Source: Gemmatimonadota bacterium (lineage in GTDB: Bacteria; Gemmatimonadota; Gemmatimonadetes; Longimicrobiales; Gaopeijiaceae). From it: 7,016 bases of DNA. Position 1 is the first letter of the stretch; the number at the start of each line of letters is the position of its first letter. Below, one piece after another: positions 1 through 6,486 of the stretch. The position numbers were made by a program, and so were the translations under genes. Below the pieces are notes generated by a model that was not told where the DNA came from, ran no database searches, and saw only the letters and a program-made list of their open reading frames with translations. Location: assembly GCA_016209995.1 (NCBI GenBank), contig JACQVC010000430.1:1-7016 (forward strand), given 5' to 3'.

Positions 1-25
1 ACACTCCCACCCGGATCTTGCCCAT
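1..25 (-). CDS. Start of a probable NAD(P)-binding oxidoreductase (Gfo/Idh/MocA-like), truncated by window edge
   Basis: Only eight codons are visible, from an ATG at 25-23, reading M-G-K-I-R-V-G-V before the window ends. The start lies 14 nt past the lpxA stop and a GGGG run sits 10 nt upstream, so it looks like the next gene of the operon. A short charged start followed by a hydrophobic first beta strand (KIRVGV) is typical of Rossmann-fold proteins, especially Gfo/Idh/MocA oxidoreductases, where a GxGxxG loop would follow. Genes of that family are known next to lpxA and lpxB in several diderm lineages. The family call is inference: no nucleotide-binding loop is visible. LpxI or another small lipid A enzyme is possible. 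An LpxB start is less likely, because it usually opens with a different motif. Confidence 0.45.
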
Positions 26-39
26 CGGTCGCGTACCCC

Positions 40-846
40 TCAGAGCGTGATGCCGCGCACGCAGCGGCGTATGACTTCGAGGAGCCGCTCGATCTCGGGG
101 AGCGCTGGAAGGTCGGTCGGCGCACGCTCCAACGCCTGGCTCACGTTCAGACCCGACTGGAACAGCAGCCGGTACGCGCGCTTCAGCCCCATCCGCCCTT
201 CCGCCGAGAACCCTCTCCGCTCCAGCCCCACGCTGTTCAAGCCGTAGAGCTTGGCGGGGCTGCCGGCCACACGGCAGTATGGCGGCACATCCTTCACGAT
301 CCGGGATGCGCCACCCACGAACGCGTGCGTGCCGACGCGCACGAACTGATGAATGGGCGTCAGGCCACCGATAGTGACCCAATCCTCGATCTCCACGTGG
401 CCGGCCATGGTCACGGCGTTGGCCAGAATCACGTGGTCCCCGACCTGACAGTCGTGCGCCACGTGCGCGTACGCCATGATCAGGCAGTCACTGCCGACGC
501 TGGTGCGACCGTACGCCGCCGTGCCGCGGTTGAGCGTAGCGAACTCGCGCACGACGGTTCGGTCCCCGATGTTGAGTTCCGTCGGTTCTCCGCCGTACTT
601 GAGATCCTGAGGATCCGTTCCCAGCACGGCGCCGTAGCTGATGCGGCAATCCCGCCCGATGCGTGTGTCCCTCTCGATGAACGCGTGGGGGCCGATCACC
701 GTTCCGTTCCCCACGCGCACGTTGGGTCCGATGATGGTGAAGGGGCCCACGGAAACGCCTGCGCCCAGCTCGGCCCGCGCGTCCACGATCGCGGACGGGT
801 GGATCTCGGCCTCGAGCGCCGGCTGCGCTTCCACCGGGGCTTCCAT
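40..846 (-). CDS. lpxA: LpxA, acyl-ACP--UDP-N-acetylglucosamine O-acyltransferase
   Basis: This cytosolic enzyme moves a 3-hydroxyacyl chain from ACP to the 3-OH of UDP-GlcNAc, the first step of lipid A synthesis. The protein has 268 residues (E. coli LpxA has 262). Residues about 14-195 form a left-handed beta helix of hexapeptide repeats, followed by a helical C-terminal domain starting near GLNSVGLERRGFS (202-214). The catalytic His is H131 in AHVAHDC. DPQDLKYGGE (78-87), GGLTPIHQF (160-168) and DVPPY (186-190) are family signatures. The residue matching the E. coli acyl-length ruler Gly173 is G179, as in C14-type enzymes. The reading frame stays open 53 codons further upstream inside fabZ, but that part is low-complexity Arg/Gly and unlike LpxA. 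The ATG at 846, 5 nt after the fabZ stop with GGAG at 858-861, is the sensible start. Confidence 0.97.
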   Translation of the reverse strand: MEAPVEAQPALEAEIHPSAIVDARAELGAGVSVGPFTIIGPNVRVGNGTVIGPHAFIERDTRIGRDCRISYGAVLGTDPQDLKYGGEPTELNIGDRTVVREFATLNRGTAAYGRTSVGSDCLIMAYAHVAHDCQVGDHVILANAVTMAGHVEIEDWVTIGGLTPIHQFVRVGTHAFVGGASRIVKDVPPYCRVAGSPAKLYGLNSVGLERRGFSAEGRMGLKRAYRLLFQSGLNVSQALERAPTDLPALPEIERLLEVIRRCVRGITL

Positions 847-851
847 ACCGG

Positions 852-2189
852 CTATCGCTCCACGATTCGCGCCATCATTTCGGCCTCCGCCACGACGTGC
901 CCGTCCACCGTCCCCACCCCCTTCATTCTGCACGTATGCCGGCGGAGCTGCAGGATCTCGAGCTCGAATACGATCTGATCGCCGGGCGTCACGGGACGGC
1001 GCCACTTCACGTTGTCCAGCGACATGAAGTAGACCACCTTGTCCTCGGGATTCTCCACGCTGTCCATCAACAACAGCCCACCGACTTGCGCCATCGCCTC
1101 GATGATGAGCACGCCGGGCATGATCGGGTGCCCGGGATAGTGACCCTGGAAGAAGGGCTCGTTGATTGTGACGTTCTTGATCCCCACGATCCGTTTCCCG
1201 GCCTCGAACTCGATGATGCGATCCACGAGCAGCATGGGATAGCGATGCGGGAGGTACATCATGATCTTCTGGGCATCCACGATCGGGCGAGTGGGCTCGG
1301 CGCCGGACGCGTCGGCGATCGCGCGGGCCAGCTTGATGTTCCCGCGATGGCTGGGGCGTTCCGCCACGACGTGAGCCTCCAGACGCGCGCCCAGCAGCGC
1401 GAGGTCGCCCAGGATATCCCCGACCTTGTGGCGCAAGAATTCGTCCGCGAAGCGCAGACCGCCGTCGTTCAGCACGCCCCGCTCATCGAGAACGATCGTG
1501 TTTTCGAGCGACGTTCCCCGGGCCAGGCCGCGACTGCGCAGCGCGTCCGCATCGGCCAGGAATCCGAAGGTGCGCGCCGAAGCCAGCTCCCGCTCGAAGC
1601 TCTCCGGACTCAGCGGGAAGGTGCCGTATTGACGGCCGATCGTGGGATGCGCGAACTCGATCGTGGCCGAGATGCGGAGCCCCTGGTCCGGTACGGCGAC
1701 GTACGATTCCCCGTTCTCGACCGTGACCGCAACCGGCTTTTCCACTCGCAACACGTGCGCGCGCGCGTCCTGCTCGACGATCCCGGCATCCCGGATCGCG
1801 TGACAGAAATCCAGGAAGCTTCCATCCCGGATCGGCGGCTCCGGGCCCGCCAGGTCGAGATAGACATTGTCGATGACCTGAGCGGCGAGCGCGGCCATCA
1901 CGTGCTCGATCGTGCGAATCTTTACCTCGCCGGATCCGATGTTTGTGCCCAGCTCGGCCCCCGTAACGAGCGAGGTCTGTGCGGCGAGCTCCGGAACGCC
2001 GGGTAGATCCGTGCGGCGAAACCGGATTCCCGTGTTCGGTGGAGCCGGTCGAAAGATCAGAACCGCGGCGTCTCCCGAGTGAACGCCGACGCCCTCGATG
2101 CGGACGTCGCTGCCAATGGTCCTCTGGTTCGAACCGATCATCGCTTCCGCTGAGTTGTCGTCAGTGGTCAGAGGTCCGAGTTCCGGCAC
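852..2189 (-). CDS. lpxC-fabZ: LpxC-FabZ fusion: UDP-3-O-acyl-GlcNAc deacetylase / 3-hydroxyacyl-ACP dehydratase
   Basis: This is a bifunctional 445-residue cytosolic protein. Residues about 17-298 are LpxC, the zinc deacetylase that commits UDP-3-O-acyl-GlcNAc to lipid A. The zinc ligands are H96 (in TIEHVMAAL), H254 and D258 (in RHKVGD). E95, T207 (in ARTFGF) and H281 (in PSHRGN) match the catalytic Glu, Thr and His of E. coli LpxC. After a linker of only about 10 residues, residues about 303-445 are FabZ, which dehydrates 3-hydroxyacyl-ACP in fatty acid synthesis. It shows LPHRYPMLLVDR (313-324), catalytic H350 in GHYPGHPIMPG, and E364 in LIIEAMAQ. Such fusions are known from Bacteroidota and related groups. 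The longest frame starts at a GTG (2189) 3 nt after the lpxD stop with no clear ribosome binding site. The ATG at 2141 (residue 17, MIGSNQRTI) matches where LpxC proteins normally begin and is an equally good start. The stop is TAG at 854-852. Confidence 0.97.
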   Translation of the reverse strand: MPELGPLTTDDNSAEAMIGSNQRTIGSDVRIEGVGVHSGDAAVLIFRPAPPNTGIRFRRTDLPGVPELAAQTSLVTGAELGTNIGSGEVKIRTIEHVMAALAAQVIDNVYLDLAGPEPPIRDGSFLDFCHAIRDAGIVEQDARAHVLRVEKPVAVTVENGESYVAVPDQGLRISATIEFAHPTIGRQYGTFPLSPESFERELASARTFGFLADADALRSRGLARGTSLENTIVLDERGVLNDGGLRFADEFLRHKVGDILGDLALLGARLEAHVVAERPSHRGNIKLARAIADASGAEPTRPIVDAQKIMMYLPHRYPMLLVDRIIEFEAGKRIVGIKNVTINEPFFQGHYPGHPIMPGVLIIEAMAQVGGLLLMDSVENPEDKVVYFMSLDNVKWRRPVTPGDQIVFELEILQLRRHTCRMKGVGTVDGHVVAEAEMMARIVER

Positions 2190-2192
2190 GGA

Positions 2193-3374
2193 CTACGGAT
2201 CTAGCGTCTCTGCTCTCTGAATCCCCACCTCACGCTCCAGGACTCTCAGTCGTTTGATCAGATCGGGCAAGATCGTCGGCGCTCGAAACATCCATCCCAG
2301 GGCCCGCATGGCGTCCCCGTGGGGGCGCGCGGGATAGCCCGAGACCGTGGTGCCCTCCGCCACGTCGCCAATCACGCCGGACTGCCCTCCGACCCGCGTT
2401 CTCGCCCCGACGCTGAGATGCCCGCTGATCCCCGCCTGTCCCCCCAGCATGGCGCCATCGCCAATGCGGCTGGACCCGGCAACGCCCGCCTGCGCGGCCA
2501 TGACCACCCGTGCTCCCACGTGCACGTTGTGCCCGATGTGCACGAGGTTGTCGAGCTTCGTGCCTGGCCCGACTTCCGTAGATCCGATTGACCCTCGATC
2601 GATGCACGCGTTCGCACCGATCTCGACGTGATCCTGGATCACGCAGCGGCCGACCTGGGGAACCTTCTGGTGCTCGCCGTCACGGAAAACGTAGCCGAAT
2701 CCATCCACACCGAGGCGTGCTCCCGCGTGCACGATGACCGAATTACCCAGCACCACGCCAGCGTATAGAGTCACGTGCGGGTGCAGAACGCAGTTGCGCC
2801 CGATGCGACACCCTTCCCCGACCACCACGTGTGGCCCGATTCGAGTTCCGGCGCCCACTTCCGCCCCGTCTCCCACCACTGCGTAGGCGTCGACGCGTAC
2901 GTCGTCCGAGAGTCTCACAGCCCGCCCGAGGACGGCGGTTCGATGAATTCCCGGAGAGGGTTGGCTCGGCGGGTAGAAGCGCTCCAGCAGCGTCAAGAGG
3001 GCAAGGCGCGGATCGTCGACCACAATCCGCGTCGTGACGCTTGCGGTCTGGCCCGCCAGCTCCTCGGAAACGAGCAGCGCCGCCGGGCGCGCGCGGGCAA
3101 GATATTGCAGGTACTTACGCTCAGCAAGAAAACCCAGGTCAGCGGCTCCGGCCTCACCCACCGGGGCGATGTCGCGCACTCGCACCGTGGCATCGCCCTC
3201 CAGCCGTCCCCCCACCAGGCCGGCTATTTCCTCGACGGTCAGCTCGGTCTCCGTGCGCGAGCGTGCGTCGCCCTCCGTGGCCGTACGGTTAGCTCCCCCA
3301 CCACCCCCGTCCTCTCCTCCTCTCACCCCTCTCCCCTCCCCTTCGCTGAACTTCGCTTCGCCACGGTTCAACAT
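2193..3374 (-). CDS. lpxD: LpxD, UDP-3-O-acyl-glucosamine N-acyltransferase
   Basis: LpxD adds the second 3-hydroxyacyl chain, from ACP to the 2-amino group of UDP-3-O-acyl-GlcN, the step after LpxC. The protein has 393 residues; E. coli LpxD has about 341. Residues about 44-140 are the uridine-binding N-terminal domain (LTVEEIAGLVGGRLEGD, then DLGFLAERKYLQYL). Residues about 143-345 are a left-handed beta helix of hexapeptide repeats. GFGYVF (225-230) and the catalytic His H282 in HIGHNVHVG are conserved. The C-terminal helix (about 366-388) is normal for the trimer. The ATG at 3374 has a perfect AGGAGG four bases upstream, which supports this start even though the first 43 residues are a Gly-rich, charged, low-complexity extension unlike family members. 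A GTG at codon 17 (3326-3324) is the only alternative start before the conserved domain. The stop TAG lies 3 nt before the lpxC-fabZ GTG. Confidence 0.97.
   Translation of the reverse strand: MLNRGEAKFSEGEGRGVRGGEDGGGGGANRTATEGDARSRTETELTVEEIAGLVGGRLEGDATVRVRDIAPVGEAGAADLGFLAERKYLQYLARARPAALLVSEELAGQTASVTTRIVVDDPRLALLTLLERFYPPSQPSPGIHRTAVLGRAVRLSDDVRVDAYAVVGDGAEVGAGTRIGPHVVVGEGCRIGRNCVLHPHVTLYAGVVLGNSVIVHAGARLGVDGFGYVFRDGEHQKVPQVGRCVIQDHVEIGANACIDRGSIGSTEVGPGTKLDNLVHIGHNVHVGARVVMAAQAGVAGSSRIGDGAMLGGQAGISGHLSVGARTRVGGQSGVIGDVAEGTTVSGYPARPHGDAMRALGWMFRAPTILPDLIKRLRVLEREVGIQRAETLDP
3293..3344 (-). repeat. Polypurine tract with G-runs inside the 5' end of lpxD
   Basis: The plus strand is pyrimidine at 48 of 52 positions, so the sense RNA is almost all purine. 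It contains G4-A-G4-AGA-G4, then a GA-rich stretch, then G5-T-GG-T-G5. It encodes the EGEGRG...GGEDGGGGGA part of the LpxD extension. The spacing between the third and fourth long G-runs is 17 nt, so a canonical three-layer quadruplex with short loops does not fit. Two-layer or long-loop forms are possible. The GGAGGAG inside it also resembles a ribosome binding site, but no in-frame start follows it before the conserved domain. Confidence 0.6.
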
Positions 3375-3378
3375 CGCG

Positions 3379-3384
3379 CCTCCT
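3379..3384 (-). promoter_or_regulatory. Ribosome binding site of lpxD
   Basis: The sense strand reads AAAGGAGG then CGCG before the ATG at 3374, so AGGAGG sits 4 nt from the start. It is a perfect anti-16S match and decides the start upstream of the unusual N-terminal extension. Confidence 0.8.
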
Positions 3385-3397
3385 TTACCAATGAAAC

Positions 3398-3436
3398 GCC
3401 GCCCACGGGCGCACGGTCGATCGGCCCGCGGGCGGC
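3398..3436 (-). promoter_or_regulatory. GC-rich RNA hairpin in the ompH-lpxD gap
   Basis: The 106-nt gap between ompH and lpxD (3375-3480) holds an inverted repeat. In the sense RNA, 3436-3424 (GCCGCCCGCGGGC) pairs with 3410-3398 (GCCCGUGGGCGGC): 13 consecutive pairs, twelve G-C and one G-U, around a 13-nt loop. On the opposite strand the wobble becomes an A-C mismatch, so only RNA transcribed in the gene direction forms the full stem. It ends 13 nt before the lpxD AGGAGG. The RNA that follows reads GUUUCAUUGG, without a real U-tract, so a strong intrinsic terminator is unlikely. A role in mRNA processing, 3'-end protection of the bamA-ompH part, or partial attenuation is inference. I recognise no convincing promoter in the rest of the gap. 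Confidence 0.65.
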
Positions 3437-3480
3437 TCGAGCAGCGCGGCAGCAGGTTCCTGAGAACTACGCGGGGGGTC

Positions 3481-4023
3481 CTACCTACCGACCCGGCCCC
3501 CGGGGCCGCCGGGCGCCATGGCCCGCAGACGACGGATGACCTCGCTGGTCAAGTCGAGGGCCGGATCGGCGGCAATGATCACGCCCGCCGCGGTGTCGAA
3601 GATCAACGAGTAATCACCCTCCCGGCGGATCTGATCGATCACCTGATTCACGCGCCCCATGATGGGCTGAAGCACCTCATCCTGGCGGCGTGACACCAGC
3701 TCCTGTGCCTCCTGGAAGCGGCGCTGGTACTCCGCTACCCGCTGGTTGATCTCCGCTTCACGCTGCTGCCTGGCCGTAGCCGATAGCGTGAGCTGCTGTC
3801 GGTCGAACTCCTCGCGAATCACGCGCAGCGAGTCCTCCGCCTGCTGCAGCCGAATCCGTACCTGCGCCATCTCGCGATCGAGCTGATCGCGCGCCTCCTT
3901 CGCTCCGGGGGCTTCCTGCAGGATCGTGTTCGAGTTGATGTAGCCGATCTTCTGCGCAGAGGCAGGCACGGCACCCAGGAAAAGCGTCAGGACGGCCGCT
4001 GGAACGACCATACGAGACGTCAT
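3481..4023 (-). CDS. ompH: OmpH/Skp-family periplasmic chaperone
   Basis: Skp/OmpH proteins are trimeric periplasmic chaperones that hold unfolded outer-membrane proteins on their way to the BAM complex. The 180-residue product starts with a signal peptide (MTSRMVVPAAVLTLFLGAVPASA, predicted cleavage after A23). The usual first beta strand, KIGYINSNTILQEAPG (25-40), follows. A long charged coiled coil (about 41-135) forms the tentacles, and the family-type C-terminal strand and helix end it (YSLIFDTAAGVIIAADPALDLT, 138-159). A Gly/Arg-rich tail (171-180) closes the protein. The open frame extends to 4077, inside bamA, but the ATG at 4023 has a perfect AGGAGG 7 nt upstream (4031-4036), begins the signal peptide, and lies 17 nt after the bamA stop. 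Placement between bamA and lpxD matches the classical skp locus. Length and layout are normal for the family. Confidence 0.94.
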   Translation of the reverse strand: MTSRMVVPAAVLTLFLGAVPASAQKIGYINSNTILQEAPGAKEARDQLDREMAQVRIRLQQAEDSLRVIREEFDRQQLTLSATARQQREAEINQRVAEYQRRFQEAQELVSRRQDEVLQPIMGRVNQVIDQIRREGDYSLIFDTAAGVIIAADPALDLTSEVIRRLRAMAPGGPGGRVGR

Positions 4024-4030
4024 CTCATAG

Positions 4031-4036
4031 CCTCCT
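4031..4036 (-). promoter_or_regulatory. Ribosome binding site of ompH
   Basis: AGGAGG lies 7 nt before the ATG at 4023 and 4 nt after the bamA stop codon (TGA, 4043-4041). It selects this start over the in-frame ATG at 4077 within bamA. Confidence 0.8.
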
Positions 4037-4040
4037 CGGG

Positions 4041-6464
4041 TCAGAACATCTGTCCGAAGCGAAAGTGAAGCTGCCAACCAGGCCTATCTTTGTCGAATCC
4101 GTACGCATAGTCCAGTCCCAGCGGTCCGAACGGCGTAACCAGCATGGCCCCGAGGCCTGCACCGCGGAACAGGCGACTGGGATCGATCTCGCTGGGGTCG
4201 CGCCACACGCGGCCCGCGTCGTAGAACAGCGACAGCGACAGGTTGTCCATCAGCCGCATGGCGTACTCGGCGGTCATGGAAAAGTACGCGTTGCCGAGTC
4301 GGTCGATCTCGCTGATCGCTGAGCTGCCGCGCGGAAAGTATCCGCCGGGCGTGACGGTAGTCTCATCATAGCCGCGTAGCTGCTGGCCAAACTGGACGCC
4401 TCCCATCCAGAAGCGCTCGAACGGGAAGTCTTCGACGTCGCCGAACACCGCCGCGGCGCGCAACGTGAGCCCGAGGGTGAACCGGACCGGACGGGAGGCG
4501 GGGCCGCTAGCGCCCAACTGACCGACGGGAACGTACCAGGCACTCTCGAACACCGGCTTCTGGAAGTTGCCGTCGCCGCCGAGCAGCCCGCCGTTGAAAT
4601 CGAAATTGAGCGACTGCCGCGAGCCGGTGGTCGGGAAGAGCGGATGGTTCAGCGTCTGGCGCACCAACCCGAACGACAGCTGGCTCTGGGTCGCCGGCGG
4701 TCGCAGGAACAGCGACGGATCCTCGCCTTCGCGGAACTCGTACTTCGTTCTGGACAGCGAGTAGCCTACGAACAAGCGCGAGCGCAGGCTGCCCGGGAAG
4801 GGGAAGCCCACCCGCAGCGATGCGCCCGTGTGTCGCCGCTCACCGCTCTGGAAGGTGATGAACCGGTCCCGCGCGCTGAAGAGCGATACCGTGCCGCTCA
4901 ACAGACTCTGCTTCAGCGCGGGGTCTGTGTACGTGAGCGTGAAGTTGTTCAGGTACCGCCCGAAATCCCAACGAACGTGCCCTTCCTTCGCCTGTCCGAA
5001 GAGGTTGGGCTGGTCGTAGCCCAGGAAGCCCGCGACGCCGGTATAACCGCCCACCGAGGTGCCGAAGTTCACGGAGCCGGTCTGCTTCTCCTTCACCTGG
5101 AAGGTGATGCTCACGTCACCGGTCTGGGGGTCCGGCTGGATGTCGGGCGGCGGCAAGGGTGCCTCGAAGAAGCCCAGTGACGAGATGCTTTGATAGCTCT
5201 GGAGCAGCAGGTCCTCGTTGTACACGTCGCCCGGCAGCATGAGGATCTTGTCGCGGATCACGCGTTCATGCGTGTACTCGTTGCCCAGGATGGCGATCCG
5301 CCGCACGTAGGCGGGCGAACCCTCCGTGATGTTCCAACGCGCCACGACCTGTGGCGGCCCACCTTCCGCTGCCGGGGGCCGGCGTATGATCTCCGGCTCC
5401 ACCTGGGCATAGATGTAGCCCTGGTTACGGTAGAGCTGCGCGACCCGTTGCGTGGCGGCATCGAAGGCCGCCTGGTTGAACACCGGGTCACCCTGCTCGG
5501 CCTCCGCGCCCAAGCCCAGCGAGCGAAGGAGTCCGCCGCGCTCCGTCTGGAAGTAGCTCTGCAGGTCCTCGGTCGCGAAGCGGCTGTTACCCTCGATCTC
5601 GAAGCCGGCCAAACGGAATTGCGGCCCCTCGTCGACCTGCACTTCGAGGCGCGCCTTGCCGGTCTGGGGATCCACGATGAGGGTGTCGTGCAGCACCGTG
5701 AAATCCAGGTGACCCTGCGAGCGGTAGAGGGCTGGCAATCTCTCCCGCAAGTCGGACTCGAGCGTCTCGGCATCGAAGGAGCCGGAGCGGAACCACCAGA
5801 AGCCCTCCGCCTTCGTATCCATGGCACCCTGCACGTCGCCCTCGCTGAGCGCCTCATTTCCGCTGACCCCCACCTGCGCGACCGTGACGCGTTGTCCCTC
5901 GCTCACGTCCAGAACGAGCACCCGGTCCGTGGGCCGGCCGGGCAGCTCCTCGAGGCGGCGCTCGACGCGCGCGAAGGGGATGCCCCTCTTGGCGAGGAGT
6001 GTGCGGATCAGACTCTCGGCCGCGAGCACTTTCTGGGGTGAATACGGCTGGCCGGCCGCGAGGCGCGCCGTATCGCGCACGGTGCCCGCGCTGATGTGCT
6101 CGAGCCCGCGGATGTCGATTCGGCTGACCAGCGGCTGCTCCTCGACCTCGATGATCAGCGTGGCGGCCGCAGGATTGCCCTGCGCGTAAATGCGCACGTC
6201 CGCGTACTCGCCCGTCGCCCAGAGACGCCGGACGGCCGTCTGGAGGTCTCGGTAAGTCAGGGTGACGCCGGTGCGAAGCGCGGCCGTCGAGAGGATCACC
6301 GATTCCAGCAGTCGCTGGTAGCCCCGCACCGCGATCGAGTCGGCAATGACGGTCGCAGGGCCGCCGGGCGTCTGCGCGAGCAGCCGCCCGCCAGTTCCTG
6401 CCAGAACGGACAAAAAGGCTGCCGCGAGCGCGACAGCCTTGAACCCCCGTCTCACCGGCCGCAC
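4041..6464 (-). CDS. bamA: BamA, outer membrane protein assembly factor (Omp85 family)
   Basis: BamA is the central beta-barrel of the BAM complex, which folds and inserts outer-membrane proteins. The 807-residue protein (E. coli 810) has a signal peptide (about 1-30, cleavage likely after LLA30). Five POTRA repeats follow at roughly 38-109, 110-189, 191-280, 281-382 and 383-460; landmarks are VRGYQR, IDIRGLEHIS, VGVSGNEALS, FEIEGNSRFA and IAILGNEYTH. The 16-strand barrel spans about 462-807. LRGYDE (696-701) is the Omp85 loop-6 motif (VRGF/Y in E. coli), and the protein ends in Phe (FRFGQMF), a normal outer-membrane beta-signal. The first in-frame start is a GTG at 6464; a second GTG at 6455 would give MRRGFKAVALAAAF, also a good signal peptide. 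The AGGAGG at 6481-6486 is 16 nt from the first GTG, which is long. The stop is TGA, 17 nt before ompH. Confidence 0.97.
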   Translation of the reverse strand: MRPVRRGFKAVALAAAFLSVLAGTGGRLLAQTPGGPATVIADSIAVRGYQRLLESVILSTAALRTGVTLTYRDLQTAVRRLWATGEYADVRIYAQGNPAAATLIIEVEEQPLVSRIDIRGLEHISAGTVRDTARLAAGQPYSPQKVLAAESLIRTLLAKRGIPFARVERRLEELPGRPTDRVLVLDVSEGQRVTVAQVGVSGNEALSEGDVQGAMDTKAEGFWWFRSGSFDAETLESDLRERLPALYRSQGHLDFTVLHDTLIVDPQTGKARLEVQVDEGPQFRLAGFEIEGNSRFATEDLQSYFQTERGGLLRSLGLGAEAEQGDPVFNQAAFDAATQRVAQLYRNQGYIYAQVEPEIIRRPPAAEGGPPQVVARWNITEGSPAYVRRIAILGNEYTHERVIRDKILMLPGDVYNEDLLLQSYQSISSLGFFEAPLPPPDIQPDPQTGDVSITFQVKEKQTGSVNFGTSVGGYTGVAGFLGYDQPNLFGQAKEGHVRWDFGRYLNNFTLTYTDPALKQSLLSGTVSLFSARDRFITFQSGERRHTGASLRVGFPFPGSLRSRLFVGYSLSRTKYEFREGEDPSLFLRPPATQSQLSFGLVRQTLNHPLFPTTGSRQSLNFDFNGGLLGGDGNFQKPVFESAWYVPVGQLGASGPASRPVRFTLGLTLRAAAVFGDVEDFPFERFWMGGVQFGQQLRGYDETTVTPGGYFPRGSSAISEIDRLGNAYFSMTAEYAMRLMDNLSLSLFYDAGRVWRDPSEIDPSRLFRGAGLGAMLVTPFGPLGLDYAYGFDKDRPGWQLHFRFGQMF

Positions 6465-6469
6465 CCCAT
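6452..6469 (-). other. Five-codon out-of-frame mini-ORF overlapping the bamA start
   Basis: An ATG at 6469-6467 opens M-G-C-G-R-stop, ending with TGA at 6454-6452. It is 11 nt from the AGGAGG, closer to normal spacing than the bamA GTG at 6464 (16 nt). Its TGA overlaps the in-frame bamA codon 4, GTG at 6455-6453, as GTGA, a typical stop-start coupling arrangement. Whether it is translated is unknown; the position may be chance. Confidence 0.3.
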
Positions 6470-6480
6470 TACTCGGACAG

Positions 6481-6486
6481 CCTCCT
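6481..6486 (-). promoter_or_regulatory. Ribosome binding site of bamA, overlapping the clpC stop codon
   Basis: The sense strand reads TAAGGAGG: the TAA (6488-6486) is the clpC stop, and AGGAGG (6486-6481) shares its last A. This placement suggests that translation of the two genes is coupled. Confidence 0.7.

Noticed and set aside
847..1005. Upstream open extension of the lpxA frame (53 codons) within fabZ
   Set aside because: It is a shifted-frame reading of the FabZ coding sequence, Arg/Gly-rich, with no LpxA similarity. The conserved protein starts at the ATG at 846, right after the fabZ stop.
3398..3436. Rho-independent terminator between ompH and lpxD
   Set aside because: The stem is strong, but the sense RNA after it reads GUUUCAUUGG, without a continuous U-run. 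The lpxD gene follows closely, so I list it as a regulatory hairpin only.
3434..3460. SigmaE-like promoter upstream of lpxD (GGAACCT at 3460-3454, TCGAG downstream)
   Set aside because: The spacing of 13 nt is shorter than the usual 15-17 and the -10 match is weak. SigmaE rules from E. coli may not apply to this lineage.
3492..3513. Six-bp inverted repeat CCCGGC/GCCGGG at the end of ompH
   Set aside because: It falls in codons for the Gly/Pro-rich tail, where GC-rich repeats arise readily, and it is short.
325..6041. Long plus-strand open frames, for example 897-2006, 2775-3539 and 5190-6041
   Set aside because: All lie antisense to strongly conserved minus-strand genes, have Arg/His/Pro-rich compositions typical of GC-rich shadow frames, and show no recognisable domain.
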